This document shows positions 51,741 through 64,000 of a DNA stretch of 64,000 nt, piece by piece. The translations under genes and the position numbers were made by a program. Position 1 is the stretch's first letter. Every line of letters starts with the position of its first letter. Below the pieces are notes generated by a model. That model searched no databases, was not told where the DNA came from, and saw only the letters and a list, made by a program, of their open reading frames with translations. Origin of the DNA: Datnioides undecimradiatus (lineage: Eukaryota; Chordata; Actinopteri; Lobotiformes; Datnioididae); the NCBI GenBank assembly GCA_008933995.1, contig WARS01000010.1, forward strand, positions 12,988,996-13,052,995, given 5' to 3'.

Positions 51741-52674
51741 CTGTGAGAGAGAGAGAGAGACAGTTTAGGGTTAATCATCAATAAACTGACACTGTGCACA
51801 CACGGACAGTGTTTTAGGACGAGCAGATGAAGCAGGGAAACCGAACAATGACCGAGGCAGGCTGACACACCCAGCTGCAGGGGCACGGACAGTGACGAGT
51901 CAAGATCCAGAGGAACATCCACCAGAAACCTGATTGAAACTGATTGGTATTAGCGACACTGGTGACAGTCATCACACTCTAAGTGGAAAAGAGGAGACGG
52001 AGCAGTGTTTAATAACTGGAACCAGCTGTAACTGCAGGCCTTACAGTCTGGTCTGACTCTGGACGGATAATGAAGCATAAATTGCTTCACTTGATACGAG
52101 CACGTCCTGCCTCTGTACCCTGCACTCTCCATGATTTCATTAATGCACCCGAGTCAAAAATACATGCACACATCGAGTCAGGTACGGTGGGGTAGGTGTT
52201 ACGGCAATTAAGAGCTCAGGAAAAGTAGTTAACGAGCGAGCGGAGGAGATATAACAGTGAGTGAGAAGTAATGAATATGTAATTGAAATAGCTGCAAGTA
52301 GCAGATGAGCTGCTGAAGCAGATCGCCGACAGCAGTGGCCACTGCACCGTGGGAGTGCAAATGCAAAGTTGATCAATTATCAATGTAACCGTTAAATAGC
52401 ACATGTGCAGCATTAATGACGGCACTGATGAAGTGCTGAAGTGAAAGGTGGTAACACGCAACCTCAGACCCATGACTGACTGTTTGACTGCCTTTATGGA
52501 GATATGTGGTTGCCACAGCCACGCTACAAACACATGAGCTCATGGATCACGATGCATCAGCGCACATGAACCCAGCCAACAGGACGCAAACACGGACAGC
52601 AGCAGAAGGACCCGGACGTGTCACTGCAGCAGGAAGAGGAAGAGAGCATCAGACAGAACAGAGAGGACTCATCA

Positions 52675-52920
52675 GTACTCTGATTACTTTAACTCCACTG
52701 TACTCACCTATCAATACTTTAATTACTTAAATCCCACTTTACCCTTTAATACTCTACTAACTACTACTACTCTAATTACTGGAAATCCACTTTACTCACC
52801 TAATGATACTCTAATTACTTTAAATCCACTATACTAAGCTATTAATACTTTAAATACATTTACAATTTTCTCAACTAAGAGTACTTCTAGTTACTTTTGA
52901 TACTTCAGGTATATGCTCAT
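52675..52920 (+). repeat. Degenerate tandem repeat of ACTCTAATTACTTTAAATCC type
   Basis: Four or five units of about 40-50 bp, each with (C/T)T(C/A)ATTACTT(T)AAATCCACT followed by TACTCACCTATCAATACT or similar, and ending near TTACTTTTGATACTTCAGGT. The composition is low in G on the plus strand. Confidence 0.65.
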
Positions 52921-53252
52921 GGTAAGACATCCCTTTTTGAATGCAGGACTTCATTGGTACTTGTACTTCATGTTCCATCGCTGTGTGTAATGACGTGCAG
53001 GGCAGTAAACTCAGCGAGGATCCCCCTGCATCCACTGCGCATGAACCCTCCCATTTCCATTACTGGCCTCAGTTCAGAATGCACAGATGCCGGCTGGCAG
53101 GAGAGCACCTCTAATTAACTGGCTTTGAAATGATCTCCCTCTGTGAAAATACACTCTACACTGCCCGCTTTGTAGCGGCGCACAGTGGAACTTCAGCTTT
53201 ATCATCCTGCACTCTGCAACAAAGCAGAGCGGGACAGGCTGAAGGTGTTGAC

Positions 53253-53271
53253 GAGAGAGAGAGAGAGAGAG
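53253..53271. repeat. (GA)n microsatellite
   Basis: About nine GA units. Confidence 0.9.
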
Positions 53272-54534
53272 ATAAGGAAGGTAAGATTGGAGAGGAAAGG
53301 TGCTGGATGGAGGCAGAGAGAGCTTAATGCTAAATGAGAGGAAGTACACTGCAGGGACATGTCTTGCCTCAGGGTGGCAGGCAGCATACACAGCATCGCT
53401 TTCCATCACAGTGGGGACGTCTCCTCAAAGTTAAGCCGCAGTCTCAGTGCACATGAGAACATTCCTTTCCTGGATCCGGCTGTGACATTGGTACGACATT
53501 CGCTCATATCACACTGTTAAGCGCTGAACCCTATTAACTCCTAGTGGTGATACAGAGAAGAGCACTCTGTCCTCTGGAGATTACAAGCAGCACAGTGAGC
53601 TGGTTTCATCTGCAGTCAGCCCTCAGCTACACGAATAAACCTCCACACCGGTCTGCGAGGAGAAAACACAGGATCTTAATATGTTGAGGACAACATTAGT
53701 AGGTTTGGATGGAAAGTTCATGTGACAAGACTGAGCCCCTCAGAGCCACAGGACTGACTCTCCCTCTGCATTTAAAGGCTGTCACAAACTCCTGTCGACA
53801 CTCAGTCAGACTGAAGATGGAAGAGCATCTATACAGGCTCTTACTGTTTAGAAGGAACAACAGCTGAATATACAGTGTATCAGACGTTGGTTTAACCTCT
53901 GGAAGCTCTTTCAAATTTAAGAGTTTAACTTCAAATCATCATCAATCAATCATTACTCAATTCATCCTCATGTTTACAAGAGGGAGTAGGTTAAGAGTTT
54001 CTACTTTCACCTTTCACAGGCCCAACAATATCCCAGCACATCTCTGTGATGTGACTGGAGAGCAGAGCTGCAGGGTGGCATGCCAATTCGAGCTGCTTTG
54101 GTGGCTCACAACATGGCAACACAATAGGTTATTTGTCAGGCTACTGGTGGAGGATGGGACCATACTGTGACACTTGGGCTGACAGGAAATGGCAGGAACA
54201 CATACACGGGGAGAGAAACAGAGAGGAAGATGGCAGGGGAGATGTTAACAAAGTAGAGCTGCAGAACAGAAAAGCATCCCGCCCCCTCTCACTGGGACAA
54301 TGTACATCCACTCTATTTGTCCACAATGTGTTCTGCTATCACTGTGGTCACTGGTGGGAACTCATCTCCACACAGGAAGAGTGTAATCATATCAAGTTAG
54401 ATAAACTGTTGCCTGAGGAGCAGTGAGCCAGTCCTCTCAATCCTTTTTATATATTTTGATATGGTGGATTGTCCTGTTTTTGTGACGCTGTGTACTGATC
54501 AGGGAGGAGTCGAAGAGTAAAGCATTAAAGTTAA

Positions 54535-55290
54535 GGGCTCATCCTCATGGGAGCATGAATGCCCTCTGCATTTTGTCTGCAGTATAGTTTGATTATGAGG
54601 GATTTCGAAGAGGTACAAAGTGCGTGAGGAAGGCGATGCTAGCTACTGTCTGAGGCTGAAACACAGCAAAGCTTTTAGCTTGTCATGTTAACCACCTTAG
54701 TTCTACTTTAAATGTTACAGGGGAAATAAATGAGTAGATCCTCAGGGGATCATGAATGTTTGAACCAATGGTTGTTGAGATATTTCACTCTAAACCACAG
54801 ATGCAAACCATCTGGTGCTGTTCGTGAAATGCCATGAGTCACCAAGGCCAATAGGGGTTCATCCTCTGGGGGCCTTGAATATATGTATCCAGTTTGACGG
54901 TAGGTTGTTGATGTTGAGATTTTTCGCTGAATAAGTTACATTATGAGACAGGGGATCCACAGTCATTAGGATTCATTATCTGGAGAGCATGAAAGTGTTT
55001 AACAAGTTAAAGGGGAATCTTCTTGAGATATTTCAGTCCAAATGCTGGTGGAAATGTCATAGGATCAATCAATAGTGCTCATCTTCTAGTGAATGTGGAA
55101 ATTTGAACCACGTTTCTCAACAATGCATCCAATAGCTGTTGGGATATTTCAGTCAAAGTGGACAATCCGATCAGCAATTCAGCATCTAGTATCTACTCAA
55201 TAACATTTTGACCAGACAAATATCTGTACCAGTGTCAGTGAGATTCACCTTGACACCATGAATGTTTTGCCAAACATCATTCTCGATTTT
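54535..55290 (+). repeat. Degenerate interspersed repeat with internal units of about 110-120 bp
   Basis: The phrase (T)CATCCTCTGGGGACCATGAAT recurs in diverged form at about 54,541, 54,738, 54,860, 54,974 and 55,079. The phrase GTTGAGATATTTCAGTC recurs at about 54,774, 54,914, 55,023 and 55,138. I recognise these phrases as a common fish repeat of uncertain class. Confidence 0.6.
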
Positions 55291-58200
55291 AAAAAGTACA
55301 AGTGCCGACGCGCGGAAGAGGATGCACCATTAACTTCAATCAAGCACAACCCATTTATGGGCCTTCCTGTCTGCATCAATACATCCTCTTTTCTGGCTGC
55401 AGTCAGATACTGTTGCAGGCTTCAGTGCTGCTGAGGCAGATCCTGTGAGCAACTCCATCCAGGGCTTGATCCTCCCTCTCAATCCTCCTCAGAGTCAAAT
55501 AGGCCTCTCATCTCTCAACACTTAGGCCAACATTAGCCCTTATATGACTGCGTTAACGTCACCCCTGGAAGGTCGGAGTGTAGGGGCGATAAATGAGGAG
55601 GATTTCATGAGCATGCCCTGCACACTACGTGGAAAGAAACAGAACAAAATGTACAATGCAACCTCATACATTCTCACGTAGAATATAACAACATAAATTT
55701 CTGATACACGCCAACGCCATGTTTAAATAATAAACGCTTAATTTCGCGCTCTTGTTGCTATCAGTCTACATTAGTTTGGACCTGACTGTCCCCAACGCTC
55801 TGCCAGCAATGGTCACCATCCAGCTCTGTTCATTGTATTTCTCTAATTAGAGCTCAGTGAAAGCGCTGACAGCGGAGGAAAATGTCCCTCTGTGCTCCCA
55901 CAGGACAAAAATGACCGTTACGCAACCGCAGAATGTGTTTTCCTGCTTTAAAAGCAGCTCAGATGGGTTTTGGCTCGAGGACGTTTGGGGGGATGAATAG
56001 TTCAAAAGGTTCTACGCCGCACATTAAAGCTTTAGAGGCTGGAGTGTGTGTGCGGTGATCAGGATGTGTTTTGCCTTTGAAGTCGCAGGATGCAGTGGAT
56101 GAGATTGTGAAAGACGGGTCAATAGAGACGCTCCCTGTGAGGAGTCAGACATTACTGTACGCAGCTTTGCTCCGGGGCAGGGCCGCTCAGCTCACTTCCA
56201 TTTTCCTTGTTTCTGGGGTCTCACAAAACTTCTCTCATGGGACATCCTGATCACATGACCCAAGAAGCAGAACAGAACATGTTTTCTTATTTCACTGATT
56301 ATTTAGGCATTTGAGTCATTCCCCATTGTCAAAATGCTGTTTCACGCTGCCAGGAATCATCAACAACAACCACTTGGTTCTCGTGAAATTATCATCATCT
56401 TGCCCTTACAATGATCAATAACAGACTTTCTACTGCATCAATATCTTTCAGATCTCCTCTGTTGCTGGATGGTAACGTTCAGTTTCATCTCTTCCAGTCC
56501 TCCACGCATCCTGTTTTTTCATCCTTACATCCTATTTCCCATGCATCCACCTCTCCTTCCTGTCTTATTGATCTCTGCTGACCGCACAGATGCCTCTGCC
56601 ATTAGCAGGCTGAAACAGGCCAATAAGCATCATTTAATTGTCAGCGTGTGTTCGGAGGCAGCAGTCAAAATGGAAACTGCATCAGATGACCTCTCTTTCT
56701 TCTCTATCTATCTATGAATGTTTTAGCTTGCTTTAGTGCCCAGTACTGGTCGATTATTGATCAAATCTAATTAAAATGTATCTACTGAACGCCTTAAAAT
56801 GCAGGTTCGGTCATGAAAATAAATGTGACTATCAAATCATCTTTTAAAAATCATTTTCATCACTATGGAAACCAATATGGAATAATCCAGCTATGAACTA
56901 AAGTAAAAAATACTGTTATTGCTGCAGAACTGGACTTCTTCTTCTCCTCTGTGTGGGACTTGTATTGTGCTACTATGTTCTCTCATTTACTAAATACACA
57001 GCACTGTCATCGGATTTGATGAAAGGAGCTTTCTGATGATGTATTTGAATTCTTAGTTGCAACTTAATCGAGTTGTAATGCCGGCCATGTTCAGCTAATC
57101 CTCTGGATCTTCACATCCAGACTGTTGGGGTGGGACAACAGTGGTATGTTCCTGTTGTTTGTCCCGGAGCCTGTGTCAGAACCACTTTCACACCAGAGCT
57201 TCACACATTCATATCAACAACCTTCAGCTGCTGGAGGGGGCGACAGCCAACTGTGATCAACACAAACATCTGTTTCCACTGTCGCCACGGTCGTGGTAGA
57301 CAGTGCAATACATGAATCAGCTGGCAGATCAGATTCCTGATCCCAACAGTTCCCCCCTTGTCAATATATGCAACTTTTCTGGCATTATAAAAAATGTTTG
57401 TGTGATTAAAATAAAGTTTTGGATCCAACAATCATTTCATTCCTGCTACATTACAGAATAAGACCCTGGATCACACAGAACAACTGAAACTTTAATGTTT
57501 TAAATCACGGGGCTGAATTTTGTTTACGGCGTTGCTTCTGTTCTTAAATGGGATTAGAAGAACATCCAATCATGTAATACAATATCAGGATATCATGACG
57601 TGGGCTGTTTGCTGTTATTCAATTTCAGAGTCATGGAAGAGAGCAGACAAACAGCAGACGCCAAACCTTCATCGCACATCTGCGTAATAATGCAATCACA
57701 TGCTAATGATAAGTAAAGAAAAGAAACAACATCCTTTCAAGCCTGAAGATGACCATTTATTAACTGGACGACTGCTCGCTACAACCTCCTCTAGCATGAG
57801 GAGGGATACGGTGGCCTGAACAGGTCAAATCAAGATTGCAGCCTGCCTCGGCTGTGTGAAGAAAGCAGGGGGACAGATGGTGCCGAGGCTAACTCACAGA
57901 GCTAGCAGAGGGTGACACTTTGTTACACTTTGCGGAGACAGGAACACCGGGGAGGGAGATTCCCAACAATCCCAGCTGCTTACTGCATCAACAACCTTCT
58001 CCCTGTAGCTCGGGGATCTTTAAGAACCTCACACACACACAATTCCCCTTCCTCTTAGTCTTTGTTTCTCTTCTACTTGTGAAAATCATACTCAAGGTTT
58101 GGGCCTTGACGAAGTCTAATTTAACATGGACTCAGTGAGTTCTACCGAGGGCTACAGCTGGAGTCACACTCTTCACTCTGCATTTATTTAAAGTCCTCAA

Positions 58201-61200
58201 ACTGGCACTATTAGAAGTTTGCTGAATCAGCCAGCAGCAGTTCCTGTTTGCAGTGCATCCATGCACGTACAGACAGCCATCGCCGGATTACCCTGATACT
58301 GCAGAAACACAATGACTCTCCCAGGTTTGGGGTTATAAGAAGCATCTCAGGGTTTTAGCATTTAGCATCTCACCACCTGCTGTAATCCCTGAGCTGTGGT
58401 GTCTCTGCTGCTGCTGTGCCGACTGCGTCGATGATCGGGCCAAACTACAACAACTAACTTCCTGTTATTTTTGGAACAATGGCATCCACCCGTCCCTTTC
58501 ACTAAATGCGGCACCTTGGCCTCGTTTGAAACCCTCTGCTGCAGATCCAGCAGAGCAGGAGGTCCTGCCCGTCCTCTGGGGTCCTTCGCGGTGATGCTCC
58601 TGAGTTGTCATCCAAGATAAGGGTCGGAGATAGGAGCTAAAATCATTAAAGTTTGCTGCATTGCCTCTTTTGTTGATCCAGCCTTCATTCATGTTACTGT
58701 GGTTTGTCTGATCCTCTGTAACCACACTACTGAGCCCCCTGCCCTCCTCCACTGTGCAGCTGGTTCCAGCGTTACCTTCAATGTCATTATTACTAACTTC
58801 TTTATCATATTAATAATCATACCAACACTAAATCATCTCTATCCATCTCCAAAACCCTCCTTCAGACTGTTTTCTATGCACAGTCTCAGATCAGCAGACA
58901 GACACTGTGTAACGTTCAGGTGCATACAGTGTAATGTGACTGTAAACTCTAGATGTTGCTTCATTGGATTAAGATTAAGTTCTGGGCACATGAAGAAGAC
59001 AAACGACTTGAATACCCAGTGCTGATATGGCCAGTGAAAGCACTTAAATCACATTCTGATGGTCTTAGCAGCCTGTTTCACTCAGATCCAGGGGATTTGG
59101 GATAATCCAGCCTGCTCCAAACAAACGCCTGCATGTGGGATGGAAAGCGTCTGGCCTGTGATGCATTTCTCCATTGATAAACCAAGTCATGCTGCTAATG
59201 TGATGATGGAAGAATCCACAGAAATACATAGACACGCTGTATTTAGTGACTTATTTCAAGTCTTGATCACAGTTTCAGGCCTTTTCTCTGCAGAATGTGA
59301 TGAGACATTCTGATTTTACTGCCAAATAAAAGCCAAATATGAATAACTCCATATCTGCAAAACTCTCCTGACCATATAGAAATCACCAAAGCACCTTTTC
59401 TAAGCTAAGTTTCTAAAACTCCAGCAGAGCTACTTTGTATTTTCTATATTAATTACACAAACAGAGGGCCAGCCATCTCTAAATGGACTCTAATGCCTGC
59501 AGGATATAAGATAAAGTGTCTTCCACCAGAGCATTTTCCCCAAACTATAACACAATCAGGGACAAGTGCAGCAGCCGAGAAAGAGCAGATCAGGAGTTTA
59601 AAAAGTCTAAAAACGTCGCCGGCTTTTGTTTCATTAACTTCAAACGGGGACGCGGAACTGCAGAAAGCATTCAGTGGGTTTGCAGCTCCTCCAGCGATAC
59701 GCCTGAGTCAGGCTCTGAGTGCTCGAGGAGGCAAACAGCGACTGTCAGTTTCCCTGAGAGGTCTGATGAATAGCTCATGCTGAGTGGAATTTATGTAACC
59801 TGAGATATTTCCAATCATTTCATAATCACGCAGCCTGTCACACAACACAAAAGGCCAAAAGCTTCTCAAATGAATCTGAGTCTAATTTTAGATGTTGTCC
59901 AATTCATGGAAACTGTTTTCTAAGCTTCTTGCACGCTGCTCGGATGATTTCTGTTGTTCTTTTGGTTTGTTTTTGTGCTAAATGAAATGCAAATGTGCAA
60001 AATTACCCTGATGAAGCCCAGAGAGTCTGTGGCAACACGACCTGTCAGCAACAGGCTGATTTCATGCCTCGCTGAAAGGATCATAATTATAGCTCCCAGC
60101 TGCTAATTCTCACTTGTGCAGTAAATAATACGTTCCTGAAAACCACATGACCTCAGGCCGTCATCACAGGTCACTTACCCTACATTACCAACTCTGCACA
60201 CATAAAGCACACCAGATGAACGCTGGATTACTGACCTAAGTTCCACTTTTGTTCAGCTATTCCATATTAACAATGTTCAGAAATGTAAAATGGAAAGTTG
60301 ATACCATTATACAAAACCAGTCAGAGAAGATAAATGAGAAATGTTAACATGGGAATGTTTCCGGTTTTTCTCCCCCACCAAAAGTGACATGAAGGGATCA
60401 GAAGTCCACGTATGCAACGCTGCATTCACGTCATACACATTTGTAAATCATTATAGACAAAGATTATAAAGCCGACAAGTTGTGATTCATATGACTCAAA
60501 AAAATCAGCCATTGCAACGTTAACTCTTACATCCACTGGCTGCAGCCACGTATCAGAAACAACAGTGAATGTAACCTACTACTCTGAGTTCAAACAGAAA
60601 TCCAAATCTGCCTTTCAGTACTGTTTTCACAGTGAGAGCAGCGCTCGTACAGGCTGCGGGAGGAGCACTGACACTTCCTCCTGATCCACCTGCTTCTAAT
60701 ACAGACACGTGGGTGTAAAAGGAACCAATAAAACAACAGGATTCATTAGTGACTGGCTGAGTAGCCAATCAAGAGGCCCCGTTTGTACTGAGTCTTAATA
60801 ATAAGTTTCAGTTAACTGTTGGACAGGTGGAAGCTTTAAACTAGGTTTGATATTTGTGTTATCAATATGAGCCTTCAGCTCCAACTTTATTCAAGCTGTT
60901 AATGTTGACATCTTGTACGGTAGCCCCTGTAGGACACACTACAGCCATTTACACAATATCAGTCAGCACAGCTCCACTGGTCCAATGATGTAACAAAAAT
61001 GAAGCAGTGAATAACAAGAGAGCCTCGCAGGCTAAACCACAGGCTGCTGCCACTTCCTATATCATCACTGCTGTAATATCACAGAGGCAGTAAACCACTA
61101 AGCAGAGAGGCTGACTGACAAATGACTCAAGATTAGATTTTATTATCTTTATGAAAACAAACAGGAAATTTACAGTCATCGTTTGTTTAATCAAAATGTT

Positions 61201-61374
61201 TGACCAGAAATTAATAAAAAAAACCCTGGTCTGATGTTTGCCTTTCTGATTTCATGTCTGAATGGAATGTCTGCTGTGGTTGGTGTCGAAGCTCAGTGCA
61301 CAAAACTGGCCAATACTGTCAATAAGTGGCAACAGCTGATTACGTTGATTACAGATGACCACCAAACGCCTCAT

Positions 61375-61495
61375 ATGCAGGCTGCTGCTGCAACCGGTGG
61401 TGCTTTTGCTGCTGCTCTCAGTTCAGTTAATATTTGCTATATTCTATATTCTTCCCACAAGCTAATCACCTGCTGTCCAGATAAACATACACGGG
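61375..61495 (+). repeat. Dispersed repeat, copy B
   Basis: Contains CTGCTCTCAGTTCAGTTAAT and AAGCTAATCACCTGCTGTCC, aligning with 21,105-21,235 in the same orientation. Confidence 0.5.
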
Positions 61496-62025
61496 TACAC
61501 TGTACTGGTCAGACCATTCTATGAGATTGTTTAACCTTAATCAGCAGACTTGCTCTGATTTTGTTGATCTGGACATGTTTACTTGATTTGAGCTTCTACC
61601 ATTCGTAAACAGGCTACATTACCTGGTTCCTTGACTGACTGGAGCCTCTACGCCATTCCTGTGTCTGACTTCCTATCTAATTCATCTGCTCTGCACACTC
61701 TGGCACTAATCAAATCCCTTTAACCAACCACTCTGGCATCCCATCTTTAGGGAAGACGCAACCTAAACCCACCCGCCCGCCCTTTCTTACTGATGTTACT
61801 GTGTTTTTGCAGCACTGGTTCATGCCATATGCTTGGTCCCTATAGCTATATGTATATTATGTATATTAGATAGTAATGCAACAATGTATGGAAGATTGCT
61901 GCGTGCCAGGTGGAAGCCCCTGAAACACCAAAGTGCATCCTATGCGACAAGATGCATTGCTAAGCACCAACATAGAGTGGGAAGCCTCTGGAAGGTAATG
62001 CAGTCACACCCTGAGGACGCGTGTG

Positions 62026-62027
<2 letters not shown>

Positions 62028-62081
<54 letters not shown>

Positions 62082-62082
62082 C
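62028..62082. repeat. (TG)24 microsatellite ending in GCGCGCGC
   Basis: A long TG run passing directly into a CG run. Both halves are alternating purine-pyrimidine, a sequence prone to Z-DNA. Confidence 0.92.
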
Positions 62083-62794
62083 CTGTCCTTTTTATCTCCA
62101 CGCATCAGACTGAGGAACTAAGCTGCCGAGCTGCTCCAGCCACACTGTGCCTGGTGCATCTTCTCCGAGCTAACGTAGCGTGTTTCCATCCGGCTCACTG
62201 CACAGCTGGGGCTGATGCCGAGCGCTCAGGAAAGGATGAGCCCGCCCAGCTGAGTCTGAGGTGTCCTCACCTGACTACAGAGCGGAGGAGAGGCCTGTTT
62301 GTTTCATGACATCACCCTCGGGTCAAACTCATTTTACTGTACTTTGCTGCGGCTCAGTTCTTGCAACACAACTTCACTCTGCGAATGCACTCAGTTCCTA
62401 TTTTTAAACACAAAATGATGAACTTGGATATAAACTTGAACACGCAGTCTCAGAGCACAGGCAGCTCACATAAGGACATGTTTCATGCTTATTACTCGGC
62501 AGACAGATCACAGTCCTGAGGAGTCCAGAGGAAAAAAGCACTGTTTGGGCTTTTAATGCCAAAAATGTTATGATGGACGAGAAGCTTGTTCCAGTAGTGT
62601 AAACTGATGCTCGCTGTAATGTCATCCTGCATTTGATCCCTGCAGACTCTGTTCAGATGAGTTAGTTACTGGGTGACACCCAGTGGACCTTCACATAAAG
62701 ATGTAAACCACCCAGACAGGTTTACATCTTTCAGCATCAGCATGGCGTGTCAGTGTGTCTGCAGGTGTTCGTCACCTCGTGGTGGACAGTGTAG

Positions 62795-62908
62795 GGTGTA
62801 ACCAGTATAAAGAGTCTGCTCAGGACCTGCTCTATATATAAAGAGCCCTGAGATGGCCTCTGTTGTGATTTGGCGCCATACAAATAAAACTGCATTGAAC
62901 TGAAATTG
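62795..62908 (+). mobile_element. Second L2-type LINE 3' tail fragment
   Basis: Contains GACCTGCTCTATATATAAAG, GCCCTGAGATGGCCTCTGTT and TTGGCGCCATACAAATAAAA, then diverged TTGAA repeats. It is the same family as 25,842-26,076 but shorter. Confidence 0.65.
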
Positions 62909-64000
62909 CAACCCTGAACCCTGCTGAAGTGGAGAACACCATCATCCATCTCTGAATCACCAGAACTCTCCATGTTCGCTCTGACTCGCCCGCTTTCTCA
63001 CCCACTGCCCAATCAAATCCCTCCAAATGTTATGTCCCGCCCGCCCGTCCTGTTTCCCTCAGAAACAGCATGTTGGGGGGGGGGGCTACAGATTCTTCAA
63101 ATGCTCTTCCAAACAGGAATACCAAATCAGCTGCTGCTACAAACGTGCTGCCACCGTGTGCCACAACGGGGTTTGGATGCATTAAAGTGGACAATCCGCA
63201 CAAACATATACATGCCTATCTATATGTTTTACAAATCTGGATCTTTGTGAAACTGGGAATCACCTGTTTGCATCGTTATCAGTGCCTCTGCCTGCCTCAT
63301 CCATCATTAGACCTGACAATGAGCAGAGCGGCAGAGACCAGGCAGAGTTCTATAGAGTATTTCCATCTGCTTTGCTTACGTCCTGCTCTGCACCGACACC
63401 CTTCCTCCTCCACAGGCTTCAAACCAAAGATCAAACCAGGGAATCAAACAGCCCGGCTTGAAAATGCTGAACTGTCTCTCTAGTTAGCTTTGGACACATG
63501 AGCCTGTGATATAATGCGCCCGCTGTCCTTCAGCCGCACACTGTGAGCTACATTATTAAGCATTATCAAGTCTCTGATGGTAGAAGGTGGGCCTTTAAAG
63601 ATTCTCTGTGGACTCTTTGACCTCAAGCAGCACTATGCTGGACATGAATATATATATGTTATCAATGGTGGATTTAAAATACTTGCAAACCAGCTGAATG
63701 GAGAAGAAAGGGCATCTTTGTTAAAGCTCAAGGATGCACACAGTTTGTTTGTTTACAAGAAACCCTCACAGGGCACCTTTAAGTTTGTGTGGAATGTGCT
63801 CAAACATAGCAGCTCTGATTGCCCACCGGCTCTCTGCTTCACTGAGTCGGTCTCAGTCTCGCTGACCCTCACATCGCCGTTCACAGACGCCGTAATCAGT
63901 GATGAGGAAAACCTTTAAGGGCCTTTGCCCATCAGCACGGTTAACCCAGCTCACGACGAGCGTTTGGCACATCCGTCATCTCTGAGTCCGGCGATGAGCG

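Larger units (their letters stand above)
51741..64000. other. Presumed vopp1 intron 1 and upstream sequence
   Basis: I searched the minus strand for a short exon ending in a Leu-rich signal peptide in phase 0 before a GT donor and found none. The region holds degenerate repeat families and microsatellites, listed separately. Open frames here, such as 63,577-63,918 (113 codons), match nothing I recognise. Confidence 0.5.

Noticed and set aside
63577..63918. 113-codon plus-strand open frame
   Set aside because: Not low-complexity, but I recognise no domain and no splice partners; too weak to call a gene.
1..64000. CRISPR arrays, operons or phage-like systems
   Set aside because: Tandem repeats here lack the regular unique spacers of CRISPR, and the genes are spliced vertebrate genes.

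Overview
This window looks like teleost fish genomic DNA, most likely from a percomorph-type fish. It has long introns, many CA/TG microsatellites, L2-type LINE tails ending in TTGAA repeats, a remnant of a LINE carrying a restriction-like endonuclease, and a MITE family typical of fish. There is no bacterial or viral gene organisation. Two vertebrate protein-coding genes can be read exon by exon, and everything else looks non-coding.

Layout. Bases 1 to about 15,380 hold no gene I can support, only microsatellites, a foldback repeat, and a GC-rich block at about 14,170-14,471 that ends in a good splice donor. Bases 15,384-34,543 (+ strand) hold a complete nine-exon lancl2 gene (LanC-like 2) encoding 431 residues. 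All splice sites are GT/AG and all phases agree. Intron 1 carries an antisense fragment of an RLE-type non-LTR retrotransposon, and intron 4 carries a (CTG)n run of about 28 units and an L2-type LINE tail. A candidate polyadenylation signal for lancl2 lies at 37,718. Bases 37,780-38,790 are a roughly 1 kb AT-rich satellite-like array with part of it inverted. Bases 43,825-51,740 (- strand) hold the four downstream coding exons of vopp1. Its first exon, which should carry the signal peptide, is not visible and probably lies beyond base 64,000 or is too short to recognise. The rest, 51,741-64,000, is presumably vopp1 intron 1 and upstream sequence, full of degenerate repeats.

How the genes relate. 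LANCL2 and VOPP1 are tail-to-tail neighbours in human as well (EGFR-LANCL2-VOPP1), so this is a conserved syntenic block. LANCL2 is a myristoylated, zinc-binding, glutathione-using LanC-like protein. VOPP1 is a small single-pass endolysosomal membrane protein with PPxY motifs. The sequence gives no evidence that they share a pathway. EGFR, which would be expected upstream, was not detected.

I found no convincing new biological system. The items most worth a second look are the long intronic CTG repeat, the inverted AT-rich array between the two convergent 3' ends, a possible upstream non-coding first exon for lancl2, and several unannotated repeat families.
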